A stretch of 64,000 nucleotides of DNA, taken from positions 124,001 to 188,000 of the forward strand of contig JAURZM010000040.1 of NCBI GenBank assembly GCA_030653385.1, written 5' to 3'. Source of the DNA: Rubrivivax sp. Lineage in GTDB: Bacteria > Pseudomonadota > Gammaproteobacteria > Burkholderiales > Burkholderiaceae_C. The position numbers and the translations under genes are program-made. Below, piece by piece: positions 36,106 to 45,445 of this stretch (positions within the stretch are counted from its first letter, which is position 1; each line of letters begins with the position of its first letter). A model generated the notes under the pieces. That model was not told where the DNA came from. It did not search any database and saw nothing but the letters and a program-made list of their open reading frames with translations.

Positions 36106-37394
36106 GCGCTGACTTGAGCACCGGCGCCGACTGCGTCGTCGTCGGTGCCGGCATCGTGGGCTGCTGCATCGCCTTTCGCCTGCAGCAGGCGGGCCTTCGT
36201 GTGTTGCTGCTCGACCGCAGCGGCGTGGCTGCCGAAGCCAGCCGCGGCAATGCCGGTGCTTGTGCCTACAGCGACATCCTGCCGCTGGCCAGCCCCGGCA
36301 TCATTCGCCAGGCGCCGCGCTGGTTGCTGGACCCGCTGGGGCCGCTGTCCATTCCACCGGCCTACCTGCCGCACATCACACCCTGGCTGTGGCGTTTCTG
36401 GCGCGCCAGCCAGCGGCAGCGCGTGGCGGCCAGCACCCACGCACAAGCGGCCTTGATGCGGCTGGCAAGCCAGGCCATGCCGCGGCTGATGCACGACGTG
36501 GGCGCCCAGGACCAGTTGCACACCGACGGCAATCTGCACCTGTACGAAAGTGAAGCCGAGTGGCGCAACAGCCTGCCGGGGTGGCAGGTGCGTGCCGACC
36601 ACGGCATCGCTTTCGAACACCTGCCTGATGCACAGTCCATCGCACACTGGCAGCCGGGCCTTTCGCGTGGCCTGGTGGCCGGCGTCTTCGTGCCGGACTG
36701 GCAGCGCGTGGACGACCCGCAGCGCCTGACCGAGAGGGTGGCCGAGCGCTTCGTGGCCGCCGGTGGCCGTCTGCAGCTGTCTCAGGTGATGGGCTTGCAG
36801 AGCACGGGCGAGCGGGTGACGCTGCAGCTGGCAGAGGGTGCAGCGCTGCGAACCCGGCACGTGGTGGTTGCGGCGGGCGCCTGGTCACACCAATTGGCGC
36901 GTTGCCTGGGCCACCCGATCCCGCTGGAAACCGAACGCGGCTACAACACCACGCTGCCGCCGGGTGCCTTTGCGCTGCGGCGCCAGTTGACCTTTGGCGG
37001 CCACGGTTTTGTCGTCACACCCATTGCCGGTGGTGTGCGTGTGGGCGGTGCCGTGGAACTGGGCGGCCTGTTGGCTGCACCGAACTACCGCCGTGCCCAG
37101 GCGCTGCTGGACAAGGCGCGCCGCTTTCTGCCGGGGCTGAAAAACGAAGGCGGCACGCCGTGGATGGGCTTTCGGCCTTCGCTGCCCGACTCGCTGCCGG
37201 TCATCGGGCCTGCACCGGGTCACCCTGCCGTGACCTACGCTTTTGGCCACGGGCACCTGGGGCTGACCCAAGCTGCCGCCACGGCCGAACTGGTGGCCGG
37301 CCTTTTCGGTGCCGAAACCACAGCCGAAGTCGCAGGGTTCGATCTGAAGCCTTTCAGCGCGCGGCGTTTCACAGCACCCGCTGAAGGTGCCTGA
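36102..37394 (+). CDS. DadA-type FAD-dependent D-amino-acid (D-hydroxyproline) dehydrogenase
   Basis: About 430 residues from a TTG at 36102 overlapping the epimerase stop (TTGA); a TTG at 36114 is an alternative. The FAD-binding [11 protein letters not shown] lies directly after the start. [18 protein letters not shown] and the C-terminal [18 protein letters not shown] are typical of DadA-like D-amino-acid dehydrogenases. In context it oxidises cis-4-hydroxy-D-proline to pyrroline-4-hydroxy-2-carboxylate, the substrate of the divergent DHDPS-family enzyme. Confidence 0.88.
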   Translation: MSADLSTGADCVVVGAGIVGCCIAFRLQQAGLRVLLLDRSGVAAEASRGNAGACAYSDILPLASPGIIRQAPRWLLDPLGPLSIPPAYLPHITPWLWRFWRASQRQRVAASTHAQAALMRLASQAMPRLMHDVGAQDQLHTDGNLHLYESEAEWRNSLPGWQVRADHGIAFEHLPDAQSIAHWQPGLSRGLVAGVFVPDWQRVDDPQRLTERVAERFVAAGGRLQLSQVMGLQSTGERVTLQLAEGAALRTRHVVVAAGAWSHQLARCLGHPIPLETERGYNTTLPPGAFALRRQLTFGGHGFVVTPIAGGVRVGGAVELGGLLAAPNYRRAQALLDKARRFLPGLKNEGGTPWMGFRPSLPDSLPVIGPAPGHPAVTYAFGHGHLGLTQAAATAELVAGLFGAETTAEVAGFDLKPFSARRFTAPAEGA

Positions 37395-37513
37395 CGGGGC
37401 CTTGTCCTACACGCCGGCGGGCGATGCAGGTGCGTGGCTGGCTCCGCCGTCTGGCAGACGCCAGGCAGCTGGCCACCGACACTGGTGTTTCGATCCACCG
37501 ATGCGGAGTTCCC

Positions 37514-37987
37514 ATGAGTTTTTCGAGCCAACTGCCTGCCCGTCGCAAGGCCCTTCGTCCTCTGGGCTGGTCGCTGTTTCTCGTGGCTGCGCTGGCCGCT
37601 GCACCCAGCTGGGCCCTGAGCCGCGGCGAAAAGGCCGAGATTGCCGACCGCTACCAGAAAGAACGCGCCGCCTGCATGAGCAAAACCGACACCGCCGACC
37701 GCAGCGCCTGCCTGCAGGATGCGGTCGTGGGCCGGGACTCGGCATTGCGCAACCGGCCGAAAGACCTGGATCCGAACTACGCCGCCAACCAGCTGAAGCG
37801 CTGCGAAGCGCTGCCCGCAGACCAGCGCAAGGACTGCCTGGCCCGCATGCGCGGGGAAGGCAAAGTGAGCGGCAGCGTGGACAAGGGTGGCATCTACCGC
37901 GAGCTGGTGACCATCGTGCCGGGTGAGGCGGTGCCCTCGGCTACACCGGCATCTGCCGTGCCGGCAGTGCCGCCGGCCAAGAACTGA
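37514..37987 (+). CDS. Small secreted Cys-containing protein of unknown function
   Basis: About 157 residues from ATG 37514, with GCGGAG just upstream. The signal peptide (LGWSLFLVAALAAAPSWA) is followed by a helical charged domain. It has four Cys in a repeating pattern (ERAACMSK, DRSACLQD, LKRCEAL, RKDCLARM), suggesting two disulfides in the periplasm. The tail is Pro/Ala-rich. I do not recognise a named family. It lies 120 bp after the oxidase gene. Confidence 0.75.
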   Translation: MSFSSQLPARRKALRPLGWSLFLVAALAAAPSWALSRGEKAEIADRYQKERAACMSKTDTADRSACLQDAVVGRDSALRNRPKDLDPNYAANQLKRCEALPADQRKDCLARMRGEGKVSGSVDKGGIYRELVTIVPGEAVPSATPASAVPAVPPAKN

Positions 37988-38199
37988 AGCCTGCGTCAGA
38001 GTTAGAGCACCAGGCGCGCCCTGCTGGCGCGTGAGCAACAGGGCAGGAATGGGTCCTTGGCTGTCATGCAGGGCGTGCAGCACGGCAAGCTGCACCGACG
38101 TGATCTGTCGGCCATGTGTCGGGCAGCTGGGCGGCGGCTTGTCATCGGTGGTCAGGCAGGGTGGGCCGGTGCAAACGGACGGCCAGGCCCCTTGCGCGT

Positions 38200-39708
38200 T
38201 CACGCAGCATCGATGCGGATCCAGGTGGTCTTCAATTCGCTGTACTTGTCGAAGGCATGCAGGCTCTTGTCGCGGCCGTTGCCACTTTGTTTGTAGCCGC
38301 CAAAGGGCACGGTGATGTCGTCTTCGTCGTACTGGTTGACGTGCACGGTGCCGGCGCGCAGCGCACGCGCCACCCGGTGGGCGCGGTTGATGTTGTCGCT
38401 CCACACACTGGCCTGCAGGCCGTAGCTGCTGTTGTTGGCCAGTTGCACGGCTTCGGCTTCGGTCTTGAAGCGAATGATGCCCATCACCGGCCCGAAGATT
38501 TCTTCGCGGGCGATCTTCATGCCGTTGCTGACGCCATCGAAGACCGTGGGCTGCACGTAGTAGCCGCCGCTGTCGTTCATCACCCGCTGGCCGCCGGCCA
38601 GCAGACGCGCACCTTCGGCCTGGCCGGCTTCGATGTAGCCCATCACGGTCTTGAGCTGCGTGTCGTCGACCAGCGCGCCCATCTCGGTGGCCATCTGCAG
38701 TGGGTCGGCCGGTTGATGATGGGCCGCCTGCGCAGCAACGATGGCCACGAAGTCGTCGGCAATGCTGTCGTGCACCAGCACCCGACTGGGTGCGTTGCAG
38801 CTTTCGCCCTGGTTGAAGAACATCGCGCCGGCCACCGTCTTGGCGGCGCGTTCGACGTCGGCAAAGTCGTCGAACACCACGAAGGCGCTCTTGCCGCCGA
38901 GTTCGTTGTAGACACGCTTCAGGTTGCTGCGGCCGGCGTAGTCCAGCATGCGTCGGCCGGTGCGTGTGCTGCCGGTGAAGCCGATGGCGTCGACGTCCAT
39001 GTGCAGCGCCAGCGCTTCGCCGGCTTCAGCGCCGTAACCCGGCACGACGTTGAACACCCCTGGCGGGATGCCCGCTTCCACCGCCAGGTCGGCCAGCCGC
39101 AGTGCCGTCAAGGGGCTCTTTTCGCTGGGCTTGAGCACCACCGAATTGCCCGCCGCCAAAGCCGGCCCCAGCTTCCAGGCGGCCATGATCATGGGGTAGT
39201 TCCAGGGCACGATGGCACCGATCACCCCCATCGGTTCCCGTGTGATCAGCGCCAGCGCGTGGGCGCCCGTGGGGGCCACTTCGCCATAGATCTTGTCCAC
39301 CGCCTCGGCATACCAGGCGATGCAGCGGGCGGTGCTGGGCACGTCGACCGCCAGCGAGTACTGGATGGGTTTGCCCATGTCGAGCGTTTCCAGCAGCGCC
39401 AGTTCCTCGCGTGCGGCCAGGATCTTGTCGGCAAAGCGCATCAGCAGCCGCTTGCGCACGGCAGGCGGTTTGCCGGCCCAGCGGCCGTCGTTGAAGGCCG
39501 TTCGTGCGCTGGCCACCGCAGCGTCGACGTCAGCCTGCGCTCCACGCGCCACTTCACCCAGCGAGCGGCCGTTGATGGGGCTCAGGCAACTGAAGGTCTG
39601 TCCGCTGGCGCTGGGCAAACGCTGGCCGTCGATGACACATCGGCCGTCGATGCGCAGCGCGGCCGCACGTTCGGTCCAGTCCGGATGGGCGTGAGCAGTG
39701 GTGTTCAT
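38200..39708 (-). CDS. puuC: Gamma-glutamyl-gamma-aminobutyraldehyde dehydrogenase (PuuC-type ALDH)
   Basis: 502 residues. It closely resembles E. coli PuuC along its length, for example A-W-Y-A-E-A-V-D-K-I-Y-G-E-V, GPALAAGNSVVLKPSEKSPL, DAIGFTGSTRTGR and the C-terminal VPFGGYKQSGNGRDKSLHA. The catalytic Cys304 lies in N-Q-G-E-S-C and the general-base Glu in E-L-G-G-K-S. It oxidises the aldehyde formed by PuuB to gamma-glutamyl-GABA. It is the last gene of the 11-gene polyamine operon. It could also oxidise alpha-ketoglutarate semialdehyde from the neighbouring hydroxyproline cluster, but similarity favours PuuC. Confidence 0.93.
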   Translation of the reverse strand: MNTTAHAHPDWTERAAALRIDGRCVIDGQRLPSASGQTFSCLSPINGRSLGEVARGAQADVDAAVASARTAFNDGRWAGKPPAVRKRLLMRFADKILAAREELALLETLDMGKPIQYSLAVDVPSTARCIAWYAEAVDKIYGEVAPTGAHALALITREPMGVIGAIVPWNYPMIMAAWKLGPALAAGNSVVLKPSEKSPLTALRLADLAVEAGIPPGVFNVVPGYGAEAGEALALHMDVDAIGFTGSTRTGRRMLDYAGRSNLKRVYNELGGKSAFVVFDDFADVERAAKTVAGAMFFNQGESCNAPSRVLVHDSIADDFVAIVAAQAAHHQPADPLQMATEMGALVDDTQLKTVMGYIEAGQAEGARLLAGGQRVMNDSGGYYVQPTVFDGVSNGMKIAREEIFGPVMGIIRFKTEAEAVQLANNSSYGLQASVWSDNINRAHRVARALRAGTVHVNQYDEDDITVPFGGYKQSGNGRDKSLHAFDKYSELKTTWIRIDAA

Positions 39709-39776
39709 GGTGGCGTCTCCTGAAGTGAAAAGGGCGGGCCTGCATGCCCGCCCTCGTTGCCCGTGGCGCGCAAGGG

Positions 39777-41207
39777 TCAGAAGCTGACGACCATCGAAGC
39801 GCCGAACAGGTTGTTGGTCTTGCTGAAGCGCGTGAAGTCGGGGTTGGCAAACACCGGCTGGTTGGCGCCATCCAGACGGTACTCCACCTTGAAGGTGGAG
39901 TTTTCGTCGACGCGGTAGCTCATGCCCAGACTCAGCGCGTAGCGATTGGCGCCCACGGCATCGCCCTTGGCAAAACTGCCGTCGGCCAGCAGGCCGCGGC
40001 CGATGCCGTTCAGGCCGTCGTCAAAGCTGTAGCCGAGCAAACCGCCGCCGTTTTTCTTGTTGTTGATGTAGTCGGCACGCAGCACCGCTTCCAGGCGCGG
40101 CGTGACCATGTAACCCACGGTGGCCGACAAGCCCCACCAACGCGCGTCGCGCAGCTGGCCGTCGCTGTTGAAGATGGCGGCACGTTTTTGCTGGCCGAAG
40201 CTGACCTGGCCGAACAGGCTCCAGTCGCCGCGGATGTAGTACGCGTCGAACTCCAGCAGATGCGCCATGGTGTTTTTGCCTGCGCTTGCAAATGGCGTGT
40301 CTTCGAAGATCGGGTCGCCGTTGCCATCCAGCAGGCCGGTGTCGACCAGGTAGCTGCCGTCGGCCGCGTAGTTGGGAATCTTGCCGTGAACGCCGCTGAA
40401 GCCGAAGCCGTCGAACTCGCCCTTGCTGTAGTCGACGCGGTAGATGACCACCGGCGCGGTGTTGTCAGGTGTGCCACGCGCGGTGTTGAAGTTGGCCAGG
40501 CCCACCCGCGACCACCACTTGCCGCGTGTCACGTCGAGCACCGCACCGGTGTAGGCCGTGGGTGCCATGAAGTCGAACAGCAGGTTGTGGGTGATCAGCT
40601 TGTTGCCGGCCGGCAGCGTGAGCTCGTAGCCGGTCCAGTCGGGGATCTGGCCCAGCCACAGGCGGGTCTGCAGGTCGGACAGCGGAATCGACACCGAGGC
40701 TTCGTGCACGATGGAGTTGCCATTGATCAACGCACCGGTGCCCCGTTCTGGCGCCAGTGTCAGCTTCCACTTCGTGCCGCTGTCGGTTTCTTTTTCGAAA
40801 TCGATCACCGCCATGCCGAAGTAGGAGTTGTCGTAGGTGTAGCGTGCGTCGCCGTTGTTCAGCAACACGAAGCTGCCGTCCTTCTGGCGCTGGTTGTAGA
40901 TGAATGTCGGGTCGATCTGACCGGTGATCTTCAGGCCCTTGAAACCCTGGTCGGCGAAGTTGTCCTGCAGCGCTTCGGTCTTGATGGCGATGCGGTTGAG
41001 CTCACGCACCTGTTCGGGTGTCATGCCCCACTGGCCCGGCGCCGGGGCGGCGGGGGCGGGCGGCTGGGCCTGCAGCTTCTGCTCGAGCTGGTTCACGCGC
41101 TCACGCAGCGCACGCAGTTCCTTCAGCAGTTCTTCGTTGCTTTGTGCAGCCGCGGGAAACGCGGCCGCCAGGGCCAGGGCCACGGCGGTGGGTGCAAACA
41201 GGTTCAT
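39777..41207 (-). CDS. DUF3138-type outer-membrane porin in polyamine operon
   Basis: About 476 residues from ATG 41207 with AAGGAGA six bases upstream. It has a signal peptide (AVALALAAAFPAAAQ) and a short coiled coil (SNEELLKELRALRERVNQLEQKL). A beta-barrel follows with alternating aromatic strands, ending in F-G-A-S-M-V-V-S-F with a C-terminal Phe as for outer-membrane assembly. It is located between potI and puuC, so it probably lets polyamines cross the outer membrane. I place it in DUF3138 from memory of such sequences. Confidence 0.85.
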   Translation of the reverse strand: MNLFAPTAVALALAAAFPAAAQSNEELLKELRALRERVNQLEQKLQAQPPAPAAPAPGQWGMTPEQVRELNRIAIKTEALQDNFADQGFKGLKITGQIDPTFIYNQRQKDGSFVLLNNGDARYTYDNSYFGMAVIDFEKETDSGTKWKLTLAPERGTGALINGNSIVHEASVSIPLSDLQTRLWLGQIPDWTGYELTLPAGNKLITHNLLFDFMAPTAYTGAVLDVTRGKWWSRVGLANFNTARGTPDNTAPVVIYRVDYSKGEFDGFGFSGVHGKIPNYAADGSYLVDTGLLDGNGDPIFEDTPFASAGKNTMAHLLEFDAYYIRGDWSLFGQVSFGQQKRAAIFNSDGQLRDARWWGLSATVGYMVTPRLEAVLRADYINNKKNGGGLLGYSFDDGLNGIGRGLLADGSFAKGDAVGANRYALSLGMSYRVDENSTFKVEYRLDGANQPVFANPDFTRFSKTNNLFGASMVVSF

Positions 41208-41280
41208 CGGTGTTCTCCTTCGATCGGATGCAGCTCGTGCTTGGGTTTTTTCTTGCAGGCTTCGGGGATCGGTCTTGCGG

Positions 41281-42129
41281 TCAATTGCGGTTCGCATCGG
41301 CCATCTCGCGCTGGCGCTTGCGCTCGGCGCGGGCAATGGCGTAGCTGGCGGCCACCACACCGATGGCCACGACCACGATGATCAAGGTGGCCACGGCATT
41401 CACGCTGGGGTTCAGCCCCAGGCGCGCTCGCGAGAAGATGACCAACGGCATGGTCGTGCTGCCCGGGCCGGACAGAAAGGCCGACAGCACCACGTCGTCC
41501 AGGCTGATGGTGAAGGTCAGCAACCAGGCCGACATCAGGCTTTGTGCAATCAGCGGCAGCGTCACCAGCCAGAACACCTGGTGCGGCTTGGCACCCAGGT
41601 CCATGGCGGCTTCTTCCAGCTGCGGGTTCATGTCCTGCAGGCGCGACTGGATGATGACCGCCGCATAGGCCATGCCCAGCAGCAGGTGGCCCAGCCAGAT
41701 GGTGAAAAGGCCGCGCTCGGGAAAACCCAGCGCACGTTGCACGCTGACCAGCATCAGCAGCAGCGACAGGCCCACCACCACCTCGGGCATCACCAGCGGC
41801 GCGTTGACCATGCCCGAGAACATGGTGCGGCCGAAAAAGCGTTTGTACTTGACCAGCGCAAAGGCGGCGAAGGTGCCCAGCACCACCGAGCCGCAGGCGG
41901 TCATGAAAGCGATCTTCAGGCTGAGCCACAGGCCGGCCAGCATTTCCTGGTCGTTGGCGAGTTGTGCATACCACTTCAGCGTGAAGCCGCGCCACTGGTT
42001 CGGAATGGGCGAATCGTTGAAGGAATAGATGACCAGCGCGACGATGGGCACGTACAGGAACAAATAGCCCAGACCCAGCCAGCCGCGGCCGAACCACTTG
42101 TTGAAGGTAACGGACGTACCCCGGCTCAC
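41281..42129 (-). CDS. potI: Polyamine ABC transporter permease PotI
   Basis: 282 residues, six membrane helices, EAA loop (EEAAMDLGAKPHQVFWLVTLP). The sequence YSFNDSPIPNQWRGFTLKWY near the start is typical of PotC/PotI proteins. It begins at a GTG overlapping the potH stop (GTGA). Gene order and sequence correspond to E. coli potFGHI, the putrescine-specific importer. Confidence 0.94.
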   Translation of the reverse strand: MSRGTSVTFNKWFGRGWLGLGYLFLYVPIVALVIYSFNDSPIPNQWRGFTLKWYAQLANDQEMLAGLWLSLKIAFMTACGSVVLGTFAAFALVKYKRFFGRTMFSGMVNAPLVMPEVVVGLSLLLMLVSVQRALGFPERGLFTIWLGHLLLGMAYAAVIIQSRLQDMNPQLEEAAMDLGAKPHQVFWLVTLPLIAQSLMSAWLLTFTISLDDVVLSAFLSGPGSTTMPLVIFSRARLGLNPSVNAVATLIIVVVAIGVVAASYAIARAERKRQREMADANRN

Positions 42130-43046
42130 TTGGCACGCTCCTGCGATTCAGCCTGGTATTTGCTGAAGATGGCCAGCGGCACGATGATCAAGAGCACCAT
42201 CACGACGGCCACGCTGCTGGCCATGGGCCAGTCGTTGTTGCTGAAAAATTCGTCCCACAGCACACGGCCGATCATCAGCGTCTCGGGGCCGCCCAGCAGT
42301 TCGGGAATCACAAATTCGCCGACGCAGGGAATGAACACCAGCATGCTGCCGGCAATGATGCCGGCCTTGGACAGTGGCACGGTGATCTTCCAGAACGCGG
42401 TCCACGGCGTGGCCCCCAGGTCGGCCGCAGCTTCCAGCAGGCGCAGGTCCATCTTGGCCAGGTTGCCGAACAGCGGCAGGATCATGAAGGGCAGGTAGGT
42501 GTAGGTCATGCCCAGCACCAACGAAAAGGGCGTGTGCATCAGCTTGCCGGGTGTCGTGATCAGGCCCATGGCGTAAAGCAGTTGGTCGAGGCCCAGTCCG
42601 ACCATCGCGTCGGCCACCCAGCCGCCTTCGGTGAGCAGGCCACGCCAGGCGTACACGCGCAGCAGGAAACTGGTCCAGAAGGGCAGCATCACCAGCATCA
42701 GCAGCACCGGTTGATGCGTGGGCTTGGCACGTGCCATGAAGTAGGCAAAGGGGTAGCCGATCAGCAGGCACAGCACCGTGGTGGCGGCTGCGTACTTCAG
42801 GCTGGCCAGGTAGGTGCTGAAGTACAGCGCGTCTTCGGTGATGAAGACGTAGTTGCCGAAACGCAGCGCCAGCGTCAGCACGCCGTCGGTGAAGGTCAGC
42901 ACGTCCTTGAAGACGACGTTGTCCATCTCGGACACGCTGATCTTGCCGACGATGAAAAACGGGAACAGGAAGAACACCAGCAAAAAGACAAACGGCACCG
43001 CGATCACGAGACCGCGGCCGGTGAAGATGGACTTCAGTGCTTTCAT
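42126..43046 (-). CDS. potH: Polyamine ABC transporter permease PotH
   Basis: 306 residues with six membrane helices. It opens with an inner-membrane helix VIAVPFVFLLVFFLFPFFIVGKISVS. The EAA-type loop LEAAADLGATPWTAFWKITVPLSKAG and the NDWPMASSVAVVMVL segment are conserved in PotH/PotB. It pairs with PotI, whose start overlaps its stop. Confidence 0.94.
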   Translation of the reverse strand: MKALKSIFTGRGLVIAVPFVFLLVFFLFPFFIVGKISVSEMDNVVFKDVLTFTDGVLTLALRFGNYVFITEDALYFSTYLASLKYAAATTVLCLLIGYPFAYFMARAKPTHQPVLLMLVMLPFWTSFLLRVYAWRGLLTEGGWVADAMVGLGLDQLLYAMGLITTPGKLMHTPFSLVLGMTYTYLPFMILPLFGNLAKMDLRLLEAAADLGATPWTAFWKITVPLSKAGIIAGSMLVFIPCVGEFVIPELLGGPETLMIGRVLWDEFFSNNDWPMASSVAVVMVLLIIVPLAIFSKYQAESQERAK

Positions 43047-43067
43047 GACACGGTCGGGCTGGGGCGC

Positions 43068-44186
43068 CTACTGGGTCAACACCACGTGGGCCGACTCGGA
43101 CCACTGCGCCCACACGCTGTCGCCCCAGGTGATGTCTTCGTCGCGGTGGCGTTGCGTGTTGGCCATGCTCACCTTCAGCATCGCGCCGCTGGCCAGTTGC
43201 AGGTGGAAGACGGTGAACGCACCGAAGTAGGACATCTCCTTCACGGTGCCTTGCACGCAGTTGAAGCCGGCGTGTTCACCGGCCGGCTGTTCCTTGCTGA
43301 GCGAGATCTTTTCGGGCCGCAGCGCCACCGTGACGGCCATGCCTTCGGTGCCGGTGATGCCGTGGCCGACGTAGTGCTGGCAGTCGGTGCAGCCGATGAT
43401 GCAATGGTCGGCTTCGTCCTTGTCCAACGTGCCGTCCATCAGATTCACGTTGCCGATGAAGTCGGCCACGAAGCGGGTAGCGGGTGTTTCGTAGATGTCG
43501 CCCGGTGCGCCCACCTGCAGGAAGCGGCCTTCGCTCATGATGGCGATGCGGCTGGCCATGGTCATGGCCTCTTCCTGATCGTGTGTGACCATGACGCAGG
43601 TCACACCCACCTGCTCGATGATGTTGACCAGTTCGATCTGCGTCTGTTCACGCAACTTCTTGTCCAGCGCGCCCAGCGGTTCGTCCAGCAGCAGCAGTTG
43701 CGGCTGTTTGGCCAGGCTGCGAGCCAACGCCACGCGCTGTTGCTGGCCGCCCGACAGCTGGTGCGGTTTGCGCTGCGCGAACTTGCTCAACTGCACCAGC
43801 TTGAGCATGGCTTCGACACGACTGTTGATCTCGTCTTTGGGCAGACCTTCCCGCTGCAAACCGAAGGCGATGTTCTGCCACACCGTCAGGTGCGGGAAGA
43901 GCGCATAGCTCTGGAACATCATGTTCATCGGCCGCTGGAAAGGCGGCAGCGTGGCCAGGTCCTGCCCGTTCAGCACGATGCGGCCCGAGGTGGGCGTTTC
44001 GAAACCGGCCAGCATGCGCAGCAGCGTGCTCTTGCCGCAGCCCGACGAACCCAGCAAGGCGAAGATCTCGCCCTTGGCAATGTCCAGGCTGACGTTGTTG
44101 ACGGCCTTGAAGCCGCCGAAGTCCTTGACGACGTCCTGGATCTGCAGGAAGGCCGGTTGCGCCGCAGCGCCGGAAGTTTGGGCCAT
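43068..44186 (-). CDS. potG: Polyamine ABC transporter ATP-binding protein PotG
   Basis: About 372 residues from ATG 44186; a TTG at 44213 overlapping the potF stop is an alternative start. Walker A is GSSGCGKST, the signature is LSGGQQQR, Walker B is [12 protein letters not shown], and a TOBE-type C-terminal domain follows. It energises the PotHI permease pair. Of the two ABC ATPases in the window, only this one belongs to an import-type system. Confidence 0.94.
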   Translation of the reverse strand: MAQTSGAAAQPAFLQIQDVVKDFGGFKAVNNVSLDIAKGEIFALLGSSGCGKSTLLRMLAGFETPTSGRIVLNGQDLATLPPFQRPMNMMFQSYALFPHLTVWQNIAFGLQREGLPKDEINSRVEAMLKLVQLSKFAQRKPHQLSGGQQQRVALARSLAKQPQLLLLDEPLGALDKKLREQTQIELVNIIEQVGVTCVMVTHDQEEAMTMASRIAIMSEGRFLQVGAPGDIYETPATRFVADFIGNVNLMDGTLDKDEADHCIIGCTDCQHYVGHGITGTEGMAVTVALRPEKISLSKEQPAGEHAGFNCVQGTVKEMSYFGAFTVFHLQLASGAMLKVSMANTQRHRDEDITWGDSVWAQWSESAHVVLTQ

Positions 44187-44209
44187 GGGGCTGGGCGAGT
44201 CCGTGCGGT

Positions 44210-45310
44210 TCAAAGTCCGGTTTTGAAAGAGGTGTAGGTGCGGGTCATCAGGCGCCGCAGGTCGTTGTTCAGCGAGTCGGGCGGCACCATCCGGGCCATG
44301 TCGGCGGGGGACAGAAACACCGTCGGGTTGCTGGCCACTTCAGGCTTCACGAACTTCTTGCTGTCGACATTGGGGTTGGCGTACAGCACCTTGTTGGTCA
44401 GGCTGGCGTGCACCTCGGGGCGCATGATGTAGTTGATGAACTTGTGCGCGTTGCCCGGCCGTGGTGCGTCGGTGGGAATGACCATCACGTCGAAAAACAG
44501 CAAACCACCAGACTTGGGAATCAGCGTCTGGATGTTCTGCCCGGTTTTGCCGGCTGCCGCGCGCTGGGCGGCCTGGCCGATGTCACCGCTCCAGCCCAGC
44601 GCCACGCAGATGCTGCCGCCGGCCAGGTCATTGATGTAACCCGAGCTGCTGAACAGCGTGATGTGCGGGCGCACCGACTTCAGCAGCGCAGCGGCCTGCG
44701 CATAGTCGCCAGGGCTCTTGCTGAACGAAGGTTTGCCCAGGTAGTGCAGCGCGGCGGGCACCACTTCGGTGGCGCTGTCCAGAAAGCTCACGCCGCAGCT
44801 CTTGAGCTTGCTCACGTACTCGGGTTTGAAGACCAGGTCCCACGCGTTGTCGGGCATCGGCGTGCTGCCCAGTGCGGCCTTGACCTTGTCGACGTTGATG
44901 CCAACCGTGGTGTAGCCCCACAGCCAGTTCACCATGTGTTCGTTGCCGGGGTCCATGCGCGCCAGTTGCGACAGCACACCCGGGTCCATGTGCTTCAGGT
45001 TGGGCAACTGCGCCTTGTCCAGCTTGCGCAGCAGGCCGCCGTCGATCTGCAGCTTGGCCCAGTTCGAGCTGGGAATGACGATGTCGTAACCCGTCTTGCC
45101 GGCCACCAGCTTGGCGTGAACGATTTCGTTGTTGTCGAAGTTGTCGTAGCGCACGCGGATGCCGGTTTCCTTTTCAAAGTTCCGGATCGTGTCTTCGGCG
45201 ATGTAGTCCGACCAGTTGTAGATGTTCAGGACCTTCTCTTCTTCCTGCGCCACCGCGAAGGTGGCCGCCAGGGCCAGGCCGAGGGCACAGACAAGGGACT
45301 TCGGGTTCAT
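44210..45310 (-). CDS. potF: Putrescine-binding periplasmic protein PotF/SpuD-type
   Basis: About 366 residues from ATG 45310, with GGAGG eight bases upstream. The signal peptide (LVCALGLALAATFAVAQ) is followed by VLNIYNWSDYIAEDTIRNFEKETGI, the standard opening of PotF/PotD proteins. Other conserved segments are LWGYTTVGIN, GWSGDIGQAAQRAA and FINYIMRPEVHASLTN. It delivers putrescine to PotGHI. The 135-bp gap upstream may hold an internal promoter. Confidence 0.94.
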   Translation of the reverse strand: MNPKSLVCALGLALAATFAVAQEEEKVLNIYNWSDYIAEDTIRNFEKETGIRVRYDNFDNNEIVHAKLVAGKTGYDIVIPSSNWAKLQIDGGLLRKLDKAQLPNLKHMDPGVLSQLARMDPGNEHMVNWLWGYTTVGINVDKVKAALGSTPMPDNAWDLVFKPEYVSKLKSCGVSFLDSATEVVPAALHYLGKPSFSKSPGDYAQAAALLKSVRPHITLFSSSGYINDLAGGSICVALGWSGDIGQAAQRAAAGKTGQNIQTLIPKSGGLLFFDVMVIPTDAPRPGNAHKFINYIMRPEVHASLTNKVLYANPNVDSKKFVKPEVASNPTVFLSPADMARMVPPDSLNNDLRRLMTRTYTSFKTGL

Positions 45311-45445
45311 GCGGTCATCCTCCGGAAAACAAGGTCGGGACAGGTGAATAACGGTGGCAATGAGCCGGGTGGCAGGGGGCGGCGGCAGTCCGGGCAAACG
45401 CCTGTCGGCGGCCATCAGGGGAAGCGCTGGAGCGCAATTCTCGCC

